Source: Jaapia argillacea MUCL 33604 (taxonomy: Eukaryota > Basidiomycota > Agaricomycetes > Jaapiales > Jaapiaceae). Taken from it: a DNA stretch of 64,000 nt. Positions 37,483 to 48,592 of this stretch are shown here, in pieces. The DNA lies in the NCBI GenBank assembly GCA_000697665.1, contig KL197725.1, positions 231,567 through 295,566 on the forward strand, written 5' to 3'. Made by a program: the position numbers and the translations under genes. The notes under the pieces are model-generated. The model searched no databases. It worked only from the letters and a program-made list of their open reading frames with translations, and was not told the DNA's origin. Within the stretch, counting starts at the first letter, position 1. Each line of letters begins with the position of its first letter.

Positions 37483-38443
37483 TGCGGGCAAGAAGGTGAT
37501 GTGGGTTTGTATCTCGAACATCCGGTTTTAAGTACTTTGAGGAAGCGCCAAAGCAAGCGGCACTTGTCTGGTAGCCACGACTGAACAACGAGGCTCACAA
37601 TGCTGCGGAGATCGTGCATCGCCCCAAGATACTGCAAGGATCCAAATACGGATACCACTGCTAAGAGAAAAATGGAAGGTACCTCATCGTAGTAACCATT
37701 GTGCGAGCACAAAAGCAACCTGACTGAGGCCACACGACTGCCTGGGGTTGGACAAGGCCAGCATCCACGAGAGACAAAATAAAGTGGCTCGTAGCAAGTC
37801 TGGTGAAGTGGCGTCCGTGGACAAACTGGGCTTGAGGAATGGAGACCATTTATCCAGTGGAACAAGAACATAACAACGATGGCCCAAGCGGAGCAGAAGG
37901 AAAGTCGGAGCAGCACTGGTCCAGATTAGGACTCCGAAGGACAACTCTGGTGTACGATCGTGCTCTGTTCTTCCTTGCAGTACTAGTGCTCCGCTGGCAG
38001 TGCAAGAATGGTGAACCACAAGGATTCCCGGCCTTCGATTCAAAGTTGATAGTTTCGAACCGCCACCGTGAAGATTTGCGGCGATAATATTAGCTGTCGG
38101 TAGGAACACACAAACCAAAGAACTAGCAAGTAGCAAAGACCCGACGAAGTACAATAGGAATGAAATGATTGTGGTCGGAGGTTGCAAGGCCGTGCGAGGC
38201 AGGACGACGGCGCATGACGTCATACGTCTCGGTTTCCATAGCCCGGAGTTTTCATCAGAGTGGAACAGAAACAGATGTTCTACATACATCTATCTCGAAG
38301 TGGATATCAACACTGGGAAACATAACATTGGGATCAAGTGGCGCAATCCGTACGAACGGATCAGGCCAAGGCACTCCAGGAAACATCCATCGTGAAGGGT
38401 TCAATTGCGAGGAGTCGAATTCAACTCCGAGTCGCAGTATCCA
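37483..38443. other. Upstream region of PK-C and arm end
   Basis: This is similar to 16955-17744 (left arm) and in part to the PK-A upstream region. A frame in 37684-38289 is partly shared with the left arm but its ends are not. Beyond about 38270 the similarity stops. Confidence 0.45.
38215..38222. promoter_or_regulatory. CRE-type TGACGTCA palindrome upstream of PK-C
   Basis: This is an exact match to the bZIP/CRE consensus at the position equivalent to 17018-17025 in the other arm. Use is inferred only. Confidence 0.35.
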
Positions 38444-39672
38444 TCACATATCTTGGATAAGAATCTGCAGTTCCAGCCAGGCACGGACTGTGTCAATCGA
38501 CGGTCGGTCTTCGGGGGCATGTTGCCAGCAACTTTGGAGTAGGTTCCAAGTATCGTCTGTAATTCTCGTCCTTGTGTCTTCATCCCGAGGTCGACACGGC
38601 CGGACTTCGTGGAGGATGTTGATGATCACCTGGAAGCATGATCGAAGATCTGAAAATGGCACTAAACCTGTCAACACCTAAACTCGAGTAAGTTTCGGAC
38701 GGTGAAGGAGTAGAAGCTGAGGAATGCACCTCGAGAATAGTCATTCCAAAGCTATAGACATCGATTGCAGGTCTCCTGGTGCAAGCTTGCGGGTTGAAAC
38801 TCTCAGGCGCAATCCAGCGGTGCGAAAATTCGGTACCAAATCTTGAGTCATGAACTACGATTCTCAGACCGAAGTCGACAAGAAGGGGCCGGCCAGACTC
38901 GCTAACAAGAATGTTTGACTATGATATCGAATTAGGGTCTCGCTTACTCGCTAAGCAAATGATTCAAACTCACGGCTTTCAATCCACCGTGTACAACTGG
39001 CGGTGACAAACTGTGCATATAGCTTAACGCCGATGCAATCTCGACGAGCTAATCAAAATGTGGGTTTTGTCGACAACGGAGGATCAGGTAGACTCACCAA
39101 GGGGAAAGGGTCTATCTCAGGATTCCTTTCCAAATATTCATTGATGTTACCGTTCTCATGACGTGCATAGACTATTGATGGAATCGAGTGCCAATGCCAT
39201 GTCAAACCTAAGAAGTGACCAATATTGGGGTGGCGAAGATGTCTCCAGGTTCGCAGCTCCATGAGAAGCTTCTGTATACAAACGCGAAAGCAAGTGTCAG
39301 CTACTATATTGAGCAGAGAAGACTGAACAACTCGCCTCAGGGAAGTCTGCACTAATATCAGAGGCTGTGCCCTCTGCTCCGTGGAAACGTTTGATAATGA
39401 CCCGAGTATTGCCAAGGGTGCCAGGGAACAGAGCCGCGCAGGGGCTCCAGATCTTGTACCATGTCTGGGGCCATGTGTGCACCAACTGGTGCTCATTTAC
39501 TATCAGGTACTCTCGTTCTTGCGAGTTGCGTACACCGGACTACATGAAAGAGTAGGGTTGTGAAGAAAATAAGTACGTGTCGAGAGAGCCATGGATCGAC
39601 AATACTGACATTGAACGCGCAATGGTCGCTTTGGTCGCATTCACGATACGGGGCAATATATGTAGATGCCAT
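38444..39672 (-). CDS. TKL-like kinase-fold protein PK-D, predicted pseudokinase
   Basis: Six phase-0 exons (39672-39610, 39539-39336, 39271-39098, 39048-38974, 38918-38730, 38677-38444) encode 312 aa. Intron 2 has a GC donor (GAG|GCGAGT). Exon 1 is MASTYIAPYRECDQSD. Exon 2 starts SGVRNSQEREYLIVNEHQL, matching SGTRN.RE of the others, and has VIIK. Exon 3 has RHLRHPNIGHFLGLTWHWHS. The catalytic loop is HGGLKA plus SNILV: the Asp is Gly, the Lys is kept. DFG is intact (VDFGL), with WIAPES and IDVYSFGMTILE. The C-lobe ends QHAPEDRPSIDTV...LEL. It is outside the palindromes and more diverged than PK-A to C. Confidence 0.86.
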
Positions 39673-40780
39673 CTGAGGATATGAGATATGGTAGAGGGGA
39701 AATGAGTAGCTGAGTACACATCCTCGAAAGTAATGAACCTTATAAGGGAGGGAGCAGGCCACCTCGCTTTGAAACTGTGGACAGCAGCCGAGGGCAGTGT
39801 GAGCCCACATGAATTGGTTATACCATAGGTCCACACCAGATTGGGTTATCGGATAACAAAGATCGCGGAGTCTACCTTCGCCACCGTGGCAATGTAGAGA
39901 AGCATTGTCGAGACAATGAATGTGTACTTGTGGAACCTCCCTCAGGCCAAGACGACAGGAATGGACAATCTCAAGCGTTAGCGAAGCTCCGTTGACCTCC
40001 CCGAGCTCAATAATTAGGACTGAGGAAACCCGTTTCACAGACCGGATCGACTCTAAATTCGTGGTGTGGCGTCGAGCCGTCCAAAAGAGCGCCCAGAAGA
40101 GATACACCGTTAGACTCGGAGGCGCGATTGTAACGTGACGACAACAAGCGCACAACGGATGCGGATATTGGCTTAAATCAGGTTGTCTTCGAAGGAGAGA
40201 CAGAGGGAAATCTGGACGCGATTCATGCCTGTCCACCCAGCTACTCGAATGCCAGGGCCCTGCCGAGGGCGGGGAGTTACGAGCGAAGGTGTGTGTCGCA
40301 GATCGAGCTGGAGGAGCATAGGCTTCCCAAAGAAAGTAAAATGGTGAAAATGTAGGGAAATCAATTGGGAAAGGATGCTTTAATCCGACATCTTCAGCCC
40401 ATGGTGTACGAGGACTCCGATTCCGAGATACTGGGAAACGTTCGCGTTAGAAGCGGAGAAGAGACCAAGGATTTCTGCGACTTACGACTTCGTTGGTGAT
40501 CTCTCCATCCGATCGAGCTGGGAAATCGGCCATGCGGTGCTCTGAAGGTATCTGCAAAACAGAAGGAAGTTTCAGGCTAAGGGATCCCAGTTCATAACGG
40601 CGTACAAAGGAGCGAGGTTCCACGGTCAACCCCATCTCTATATTGAGGTCGTCTCGCGGGTGCGCTCGGTATATGCTATGCTTGCCGATCAACGGGGAAA
40701 GGAGCGCAGCCAATACGTTGAATGACAAATAAATCAGGGTCAGGTCATCGAGTAGGTCGCGAAGTGCTAGCTGTTCCCTT
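39673..40780. other. Intergenic region upstream of PK-D
   Basis: A long minus-strand frame (39493-40236) runs here but overlaps PK-D exon 1 and intron 1, and I judge it a chance frame. No other gene is seen. Confidence 0.45.
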
Positions 40781-40799
40781 ACCTCGATGTCCAAGTCGA

Positions 40800-41345
40800 G
40801 ATAAAAGTCCAACTGGTGTGGCGGTCAAAGAGAACAAGGTGATCAAGAATCTCGGTGTGGCGAGGCTGGATGGTGAACAAGGATGTGGTTGAACGGCCTC
40901 CCAATGACTGGGTAACGGTGTGGAATCAAGACAACCGAGAGTTGACTTTGGTTGGATTGCTGTCGATTTCGGGCTGGGTCCCATATGAAGCTCCCCATAG
41001 ACTTCCAACGACTCCACATCACCGCCATGCTGTCTTATAGACGAGCTCTTCTTCTCGACTCGCTTGAACCAGGTAGAAACGTGACCTGGAGATGGTCAGC
41101 GCTGAATGGAACATAGGAAAGCAAGGGAGTAGTACCTGGATACCTAAGTTCAAGGAATCATCATCCTGTCATTTTCGACTAGGTTGTGGGATTGCGAGGC
41201 TTGGCCATGCTCAAATCCGCGTGAGGTTGAAGAGTCGAGAGCTTGTTGGCCCCGGTCGTGCAGATCCGTCGCAAAGGAAAACGCGTGGTTGAAGTTCAGA
41301 ATCAAGATGGAGCATGTCGCGAGTCAACGCGACACCCTCTCACAC
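40800..41345 (+). repeat. Dispersed repeat R, copy 1
   Basis: About 540 bp are shared with about 45700-46340 (reverse) and 50640-51345 (same strand), plus a partial relic at 16600-16745. Shared blocks include GAACGGCCTCCCA, GAGCTCTTCTTCTCGACTCGC and TTGAAGTTCAGAATCAAGATG. There are no TIRs, no poly-A and no shared open frame, so its class is unknown. A stretch near its left edge could be a decayed host gene. Confidence 0.7.
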
Positions 41346-41662
41346 CTGACTGGTTTCGTCCGCATCGTCCCTTCTCGTTCGAAATGTGCGCTTCTCTCAA
41401 CCTCAGCTCGACCTGTATCTTCGTATACTTACTCTTCTTGCAAATACCTAATGATTTACAATGGATTCGTCACCATGATTGGAGGTGGACGTGCGTGAGT
41501 GTGGACACAGATATGAAACCATCATTACATGCGCGACATCAATGAGAGACGCCTCTGCGAAGTGGAATAAACTATACATGAAACCAAGATAAAGATGTGC
41601 TACAAAACGAGGAACTGAACAACCTCCCGACAGCATCCTGGTTACGTCTCACCTCACACAAA

Positions 41663-43978
41663 TCACTCGGGAGAAGTGAGGCCACATTGACGCATACGAG
41701 AAATCATGCTACTGCGAAGGGAGTCATCGTAGTAGTCGCACTGCATTTTGACCACGACGACAACCTAGCATCAGTAGATAGTAGGGTTAATAAACGTACA
41801 GAACACATGAGTCAATTATCGGAAACTCACAGTGTTCTCGTCTGTGAGCGCCTTCATGAGATTGGCGATCGTGAGGCTTCTGAAGCGCCAAAGGTCAGAA
41901 AGGGGACGGGAAAATCGAAACAACTGACAGCGGACTTTAGCTCATGGTCGGCCATAATATCCTTTCTCATCGACACATAGACACTGGCAGAAGATGTGAG
42001 GACCTCGGTGGCCAGCGCGTACTGGGACTTTCATCGGAGAAGTTCTGGTCAGCGATAATCGAAGCCATGATAAGAATCGAGGTCTATGCCTTGCTCCGAG
42101 GTTGAGGTGAGAATGGGTGATGCGACGGGTCCGAGGAACACGAGAGTGAAGATTTGGGTACAAACTTGTATTGTTTGGTCGCCAAAGCTCTCTCGCACAA
42201 CCCGAATAGGGCCGAGCTCAAGCCAGCACAGGCGAAGGGAATACACGAGGAAAAAGAGCGAGAAATGGGTACGAGGTAAGGGTGGGAGAAAAGACGAGAG
42301 CTCGAAGTCGAAGACTAACGAGCCACTACTATGTGAGATAAGAGACGAGAACACAAGAGGAATCATGAGGATCGAAAAAACACTATATACGACTTGCGTA
42401 GACAAAGGAGAAGTGATGCAGAAGAGCCACTGAGCCCTAATCAGGCAGCAAAGCTGCCTACGTTGTCTTCGCCAGCATAGACCGTGATCAAAGGCTTTTG
42501 ATCTCTCACCCACCCAGTAATCAAATTCTGGGAAATTCAGCCAGTGAGATTCGCTGAAGGTATAATGACCAGCGTAGACACGACCACTTGGGTGCTTTTT
42601 GTTGGGAAATAGGGCTCGGGCCGTCGTCATCACTGCTGTGGGGGGCAAATCGAAAAGAGACTCGGGATGGAAACATGGGAAAAAACCAGTTTGGGTCGGG
42701 AATGCGGGGAGCGAATAAGAAAAGAATTGGTCGGGCCAAAACATTGCCCAAGGGCCACTTTTCGCCAAAGTAACGCCGCGATTGCTTTGCGGCTCGTCGG
42801 GAAACATGTCAAGGCGTGCGATGGTAGCTTTTTGTGCGCCAGTCACCTGGCGACAGAGATGGTTATGGAATAGATATCTATACTTGTGAGGGATGAACTG
42901 CAAAGTGGGACATCGTCAGACGCCATAAACGAGAGAAAAATTGGCTTGCTACTCACGGGCGCCTGCTCCTCTTCGTCTTCCTCAATGTAGTTGTCCTTGT
43001 TACGTTTGTTCTTGTTGCGGGGACGCGGTTTTTCAATCTTGTATGCGTCGTATCCTTTGTATGGAGACAATCCAAGCCGACGGCAACGCTTCTCAATACG
43101 CTGCTGCCTCTTAAGGGTCGTCAAAACCTCATTACCAGTATCTGAAGGCTCTGTAGCTGGGTCGTTTAACGAGTGATGTATGACAAATGGATCCGAACCA
43201 AGATGAGCAGCCTTCGGGTCGGTGACAGTCGGATCCGCGGTGACATTGAGAACTTTCTCGCCTGTAGAAGACGCTGGTATATCGATAACGCAGAGCTCCG
43301 AGGCTGTCGCAGGAGCGTCCAAACTTGATGCGGGGACCTCCAGATTTGCAGTAGATAGATCCGGGTGAGGAACGGAGGACATATTTGAGCTCGTATGAGA
43401 AAGCTCGGCCTCAGTCGCAATCATATCCATGTCGGTATCGTTTGTGTTCGAACCAGTAGCCTCCATTTCCGACGCAGATTCCACAGCAGCCACCTCTTCA
43501 TGGTGAGTCGTCCTCGACCGCTTTGCTCTTGAGTTGTTGACAACCAAGACATCCGCATCAGATTCTTCTCTCTGGCGCTTCAAAGTGTTAATGTGGGATT
43601 CGAGATTAAGTTTTGCTGGAGAGTCGGCAACGGCAGTCGATCCAGAGAGGTTACTTCTGAGAGTGCTGGTGGGAGACTGCTGTGATTGTTGAGTATTGCC
43701 CGAACGTGAACCAGATGGGCCGAGGTGGCTGACAGAAGTACGAGAAGTGACGATATTGGGTGTTTGAGCCAGATTCGAACCGCCAGAAGAAAGATCTTGC
43801 GAAAGTGGAGGCACATCTGGAGGTCGGTGAACGACTGGAATATTAATAAACGGCTGAAGATCTGTGCGCTGGTCAACCATGCGGTATAGATTGGTGAGAA
43901 ACAGGACAACCAGAGCAATTGTGAACTCACTTCAGATAGGTCTCGGATCGCTGGTAGACTAATGGATGGCACCAGCAT
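41663..43978 (-). CDS. H: DUF6697-like protein with long disordered N-terminus
   Basis: Six exons (43978-43931, 43868-42957, 42897-42514, 42021-41936, 41879-41831, 41764-41663) encode 526 aa. The N-terminal two-thirds is Ser/Thr/Asn-rich with RAKRSRTT and KRQQRIEKRCRR. The C-terminal domain has GPWAMFWPDQFFSY, PSGRVYAGHY, then YALATEVLTSS, LTIANLMKALTDENT and a last exon of 102 nt ending MRQCGLTSPE. Exons 4-6 match K (YHLK/HELK junction in phase 2, same last-exon length). Intron 3 is about 490 bp, eight times the usual length here, and may hold inserted DNA. An upstream in-frame ATG at 44002 is an alternative start. It is a paralogue of K and, more distantly, G; function unknown. Confidence 0.7.
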
Positions 43979-44690
43979 ATTTATCAGAAATTGGGGTAGC
44001 ATGAGAATAGCCAAGAGATGAACGTAGCCGAGTAGAAGGTGGGATAGCAGAGGCGGATGTTGAATAGTCGGCTGAGTCTTATATCTGGTGCATGTGGAGT
44101 GAACGAACCGTCGGTCCCGGTCATCCAACAACTTGAACACGCAATCTGCGTGTGGCGGAGTTACAAATTGTGAATCTGGTGACCTACTTCCGAGGTTCGG
44201 CTGGCAGGACGGCTCGAGTACCAACGCCTGTAACGGTCTTTCGTGTGGTGTATAATTCAATAATGGACAGTCCCTTAGAATCTCGAGTGGGTCGACCCGA
44301 TACTGGTGCATGCACCACTTGTCCGACCTCGAAGTCGATATCACTGATACTCTCGCATTTCATCCAAATAACAGTCGCGAGCCAGCGCGAAAAATTGGGG
44401 GAGACGAAGGATGACATGGCTACGATAGAACAGGGTGAATCAATGATATGCTTAAGTACAAGTAAATCAATTGAGACAAATGTCGAAAGCTGGACCCTTG
44501 CATTTGATCGCAAGTCTGTTGTTGACGATGGACTCCGATGGGGAAACCATCCCCTTCCTCACCTGAATATTGGTAGTGTGAGTGAATGCCATAAACCACA
44601 ACAAGCACAAGTACCCACCACTGAGGATCCAGCCAGTGTTTCAAATCAAACCTGCAAAGGAGATATAGCATGTAGGGGAGTCAGCCCGGG
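43979..44690. other. Intergenic region between H and inverted duplication II
   Basis: This contains the probable promoter of H. No conserved frame or repeat is seen. Confidence 0.4.
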
Positions 44691-44889
44691 AGAAGATCCC
44701 TGAATGGAGCGTAACTCACCAGCCGGACAGAACAGCGTCCCATCCGACCTGGGAAGTGGTATGAGTACATCACGACTTGTATCAAAAATGGGAGAGGCTC
44801 ACCGCTGAAAAACTCCTCCTCGATACTCTCAGTCATGAGAGCACGAGGATGAGAGGGGACGAGAGTGCAACGAATGGGAGAGTCCGTCG

Positions 44890-45265
44890 CTGTCCGATGC
44901 AGAGCCGCCCGAGGCCAGGTCCCTGCTCACCATCATCCTCGCGACATACTAGCACGGTCAACGAGTCAGGGTTGACGTTAGACTGTGCTCGCCGCGACGA
45001 AAGGTCACAGAGACAGGCGCCACTCTACGAGAGGCTGACACGACAAAAGAGATATAGGAAGAGAGAGACGACCCAGGCCTGTCATGACAGAGCCGCCCAA
45101 TGCCAGGTCCCTGCTCACCATCATCCTCGTGAGTATGCACGGTCAACGAGTCAGGGCTGACAATAGACTGTGCTCGCCGCAACCGATGGTCACGGAGACA
45201 GCCCTGCAACGCTGCCATCGAGAGAGCCCCCCAAAGCCGAACTGTCCACCATCATCCTCACGACA
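44890..45265 (-). repeat. Tandem 187-bp hairpin repeats, about 2.5 copies (left arm II)
   Basis: The segment containing GGTCCCTGCTCACCATCATCC recurs near 44920 and 45098 and in shortened form near 45245. Each unit carries the TCNCCGNGNC...GNCNCGGCGAG stem-loop (minus strand, near 44993 and 45177). The right arm has about one unit more. Confidence 0.75.
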
Positions 45266-45699
45266 AGCGTGGTCAACGAATCAGACGACAATGAGTTGTG
45301 CTCAGATGCATCCGATAGACACAGACAGGTGCAAGTTGGGTAGAAAAGGGAGTTGGAAGCGGAGGGACAGGGGGAGGAAGTCCTCGTTGGGGGGGAAAGG
45401 AAAGGAGGATTATGGAGGATGGGACGGTTGAGCAGGCTTTTATAGTGTTGAGACCCAAGGAATCACATGAAGGTCGCTGGAACCGTTGGGTTTCGGACTG
45501 AACGGCTGGACGCTGGCTGACACTGACACGCGTAATGCGGAGAGTTGGATACGCGAGGTACGAAAGGCAAAGATTCGTCTTGAACTCATCGATACGTTTG
45601 CAGTCATAGATTTAGGGAGATCAAGGATATACGAAGAAGAAATTGACAGCAGATCATCAGTTTGAAAGTTTCCTAGTGTCGTGGTTGAGAGCATTGAAG

Positions 45700-46340
45700 A
45701 GATTCGGACACCGTCACGGTGTCGCAGTTGCGGCGACATGCTGGCTTGCTTGTGATCGTCCATCTTGATTCTGAACTTCAACATCTTCCTCTGTGCGACG
45801 GCGCTACACGATTGGTACCAACAACTCGACCCTCAACATCAGGCTCACGCGGATTTCGAGCATCGGTCAAGCTTCGAAATCCCGAAACATGGCTGAAAGT
45901 GGCAGCTCGCCCAGGTTTGTCTGATTGCTTCTGCAGTCTTTATCGCCTCTCCGAGGTCGAGCTTAGTCCCAAACCACCACTGAACTCGATCTTTTTGGCG
46001 GCGAGACGATAATTTCAACTTGGGTATCCAGGTAGTTCTCCCTCGCTTTCCTATGTTCCATTCGGCGCTGACAATCTCCAGGCCATGCTTCGACCGGGTC
46101 TCAAGCGAGTCGAGAAGAAGAGTTCGTCTATAAGATGGCGAGGCGGTGATGTGGAGTCGTTGGAAATCTATAGGGCTTCATCTGGGACCGAGTCCGAAAT
46201 CGACAGCAATCCAATTAAAATCAACTCTCGGTGGTCTTGTTCCCCACCGTTAATCAGTCGGTGGGAGGCCGTTCGCGCAATATCCTTGTTCGTCAGCTTA
46301 CACGTTTTGGAATTTCGGCAGCGATGCTACTCTACCCCAT
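45700..46340 (-). repeat. Dispersed repeat R, copy 2 (in left arm II)
   Basis: This is the reverse-oriented copy of the 40800-41345 repeat. It holds a perfect 17-bp palindrome GACACCGTCACGGTGTC at 45707-45723, also in copy 3. Confidence 0.7.
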
Positions 46341-47118
46341 AGTCAAACTCAACCGGTGCAAACGACCATTCACACTCACACTCGACAGACGTATCGAGGG
46401 ACGAAGATGATCTCAGAGCACCGTGACTCGGACGTGACGCCATGCTTCATTTGTAGGGTTCTTCGCCGTGTGTCTGGCGTGTTCTCCTCCAAATGGTTTG
46501 GCACCGGCTTGGCCAGTTGCTTAAGGCGAAGCGACGGCTCGCAAGCTGGAGTAAAGTGATTCTTCATGTTTCTGTTGCTTGATTATTGGCAGAAATCCAC
46601 ACCGTCGGCAACCAATGTCGCGTGCCACGCGTGGTAAACCTGTGCTTTCGTTTGGCGACCAGCTGTGCCCCGGACTCGAGCAGTCATCGGCCCAATTCCC
46701 TTTATGTTGCTGTCAGCTCAGCTTCTGGCGATGTCATTACTGGGGCCTCGCTGGATCTCTCTCTTCATATGTACCTTCCGTCTCTCCCGAGAGTTCTGGT
46801 CAAATGATATCTCATGGAGTGTATGCTGCTCTTGCGCTTTGCCAGGACGTGCCGATACTTGGCCTTTGTTGATGACTACTACCTGAGATGCCCGCCTTCC
46901 ACGAAGTCAATAACACTCTGAAGTCACAAAAGACTCCTGCCTAGTGTTCAGCTCGATTGCGTGCCAAACAGGGAACCGCACTGCTGGTTAGGACAACTCA
47001 CGTGACTCGTAGCATGAGTATAACCATCTTGCCCGGCTGACGGTTGCACAATACGTCTGTCTTCGCTACCACATCTATCCCCACATTCACTAAGCTTCAC
47101 AAATCTTTAATCATTTCT

Positions 47119-48592
47119 ATGGCTACAGACGTCCCCGATGAACCAGCGCCTGTTTTATTGGGCTCCCAAGAAGCATCGGGCTTTGATGTGAGCTCGCTCC
47201 ATTCATTTGTTTTTGATCGTCTCCTCAGTACAACTATCTAGACAGAAGAACCTGAAGCCCTGCCGCGGTCAAAAGCTGCAACTTCGCAAGACATCACCCC
47301 TACGTCTACGGTCGCACTCGAAATCAACACGATCTCCTCCGGGTCCGCTCTCGATGCACTCATCCTCCCAAGCTCTGCGAAAGTCGGACAAAATCATCGT
47401 ACTTCCATCAGCTCTCTGAGGCTTACTCCACCTGCACTGCTCGGTTCACCGCAGCTAGCGAGGTCTGGTCACAAGGATATCGTGAAGAAGCGACATCATC
47501 AACCTTCTGAACCTCCTGAACCTTCCTCGGATGACGATCCGGAAGCCAAGCAATGGAGGGTAGAATACGACCTATTTTCCCGCAAGCTCAACAAGCGTCG
47601 GCGAATCGAAAAGATGCAGAGGCAGAAGTCCAATTCGACCCATCAAGAGGTGGAGCCGCAGCGGCGAGTTGTAGTTCGAGTTTATAAGGCGAGTTCCATT
47701 CTGATCTCCCAGATATCGCAACGTCTCCTGACCATACACTCCTGTCATCTTTAGCGTGGTGGTTCTAATTATTTGCGTTACGGTCTAATAGGCCACGACT
47801 TCTACCACTTCTATCCCCACGTCTTGCAACAAGTTCTTCGTGTCGCAAGCATTGAAGTCTCAAATTTCCTCCCCGCATACCCCTATAGCACTTTGGGAAC
47901 TCCCTTAGAACATCTGCCTCTCCCGTGGTGTCTGCTCTGGCCGGACCGTGCATTCCAGTCCTTGCTCCCCAGTATGCCAATGATGCCTGGTTCCTTCCCG
48001 TCCACTAGCCTCAACTTGGTTGATTCGGACACCCCATTGGCACTCATGACAAACCATGATATTGACATGTTCGGGAAGCGAGGACCCCTCGGTCGTATTT
48101 ACGACGGACACTACAACATCGAGTTTGACCGGTTCGTCTCCCAAGAAGAATTTCAAAATTACAAGAGAAATGTGCGTCTTCGTTGGCACGGGAATCGCGG
48201 CCCTGATATTTACTGAACAACAATCGTTGACAGTGGCAGGATGCATTGGCCAACGAGGTACTTCGGTCTACCTCGCAACTTCACATCAATATGCGCTCTC
48301 GCATCGCGAAAAACTATCATCTCAAGTCGGCCCCTTTTTCCTATGCTCCCAAAAGGATTTTCCTTGCTGACGCTGTTCCAGGTTCGTTGGCCTTTGGGAC
48401 ATCATGAAAGCCTTCACTGAGGGTCGCGAGGTGATTGAAAGACCAATTTGACTGTTGCATTAAGTTGACCTAACTGTGTATCACATCTAGCGTGTTGCCC
48501 TACTGAAGCTGAAACCTGTCAAATTCATCGACCAGCTCCGCTATGATTTGATTTGTAAAATCTGGCAACTCGGACTCACGGCTCCCCCATGA
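47119..48592 (+). CDS. K: DUF6697-like protein
   Basis: Six exons (47119-47187, 47242-47688, 47755-48171, 48234-48325, 48382-48430, 48491-48592) encode 391 aa. Intron 2 has a GC donor (AAG|GCGAGT). Intron 4 has a weak GTCGGC donor, paralleled by GTCCGC in H at the same codon. The N-terminal disordered part has KKRHHQPSEPPEPSSDDD and KRRRIEKMQRQK (NLS-like). The domain follows: LPWCLLWPDRAFQSL, LGRIYDGHYNIEFDRF, WQDALANEVLR, FVGLWDIMKAFTEGRE, VALLKLKPV. Exons 1-2 lie in the palindrome arm and are copied at 49361-49911; exons 3-6 lie in the loop and are single. Function unknown. Confidence 0.75.

Larger units (their letters stand above)
32050..38270 (-). repeat. Inverted duplication I, right arm
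   Basis: This is the mirror image of about 16955-24010. From left to right it holds F2, the intergenic stretch, the hairpin array, the kinase 3' flank, PK-C and its upstream region. It lacks the 0.95-kb tandem duplication of the left arm. Arm ends are approximate. Confidence 0.85.
44690..47680 (+). repeat. Inverted duplication II, left arm
   Basis: This matches the reverse complement of about 49300-52560 in order: edge module with CTCACCAGCCG, 187-bp hairpin repeats, repeat R, a unique stretch and the 5' half of gene K. Around the gene start, long blocks are above about 90 percent identical, so it looks younger than duplication I. Confidence 0.85.

Noticed and set aside
39493-40236. 247-aa minus-strand frame
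   Set aside because: It contains PK-D exon 1 in frame but continues through the GTCAGT donor and far upstream without any family resemblance; the spliced kinase model explains the conserved part.
42049-42903. 284-aa frame as a separate gene
   Set aside because: Its first 128 codons are exon 3 of H; the rest is intron read through.
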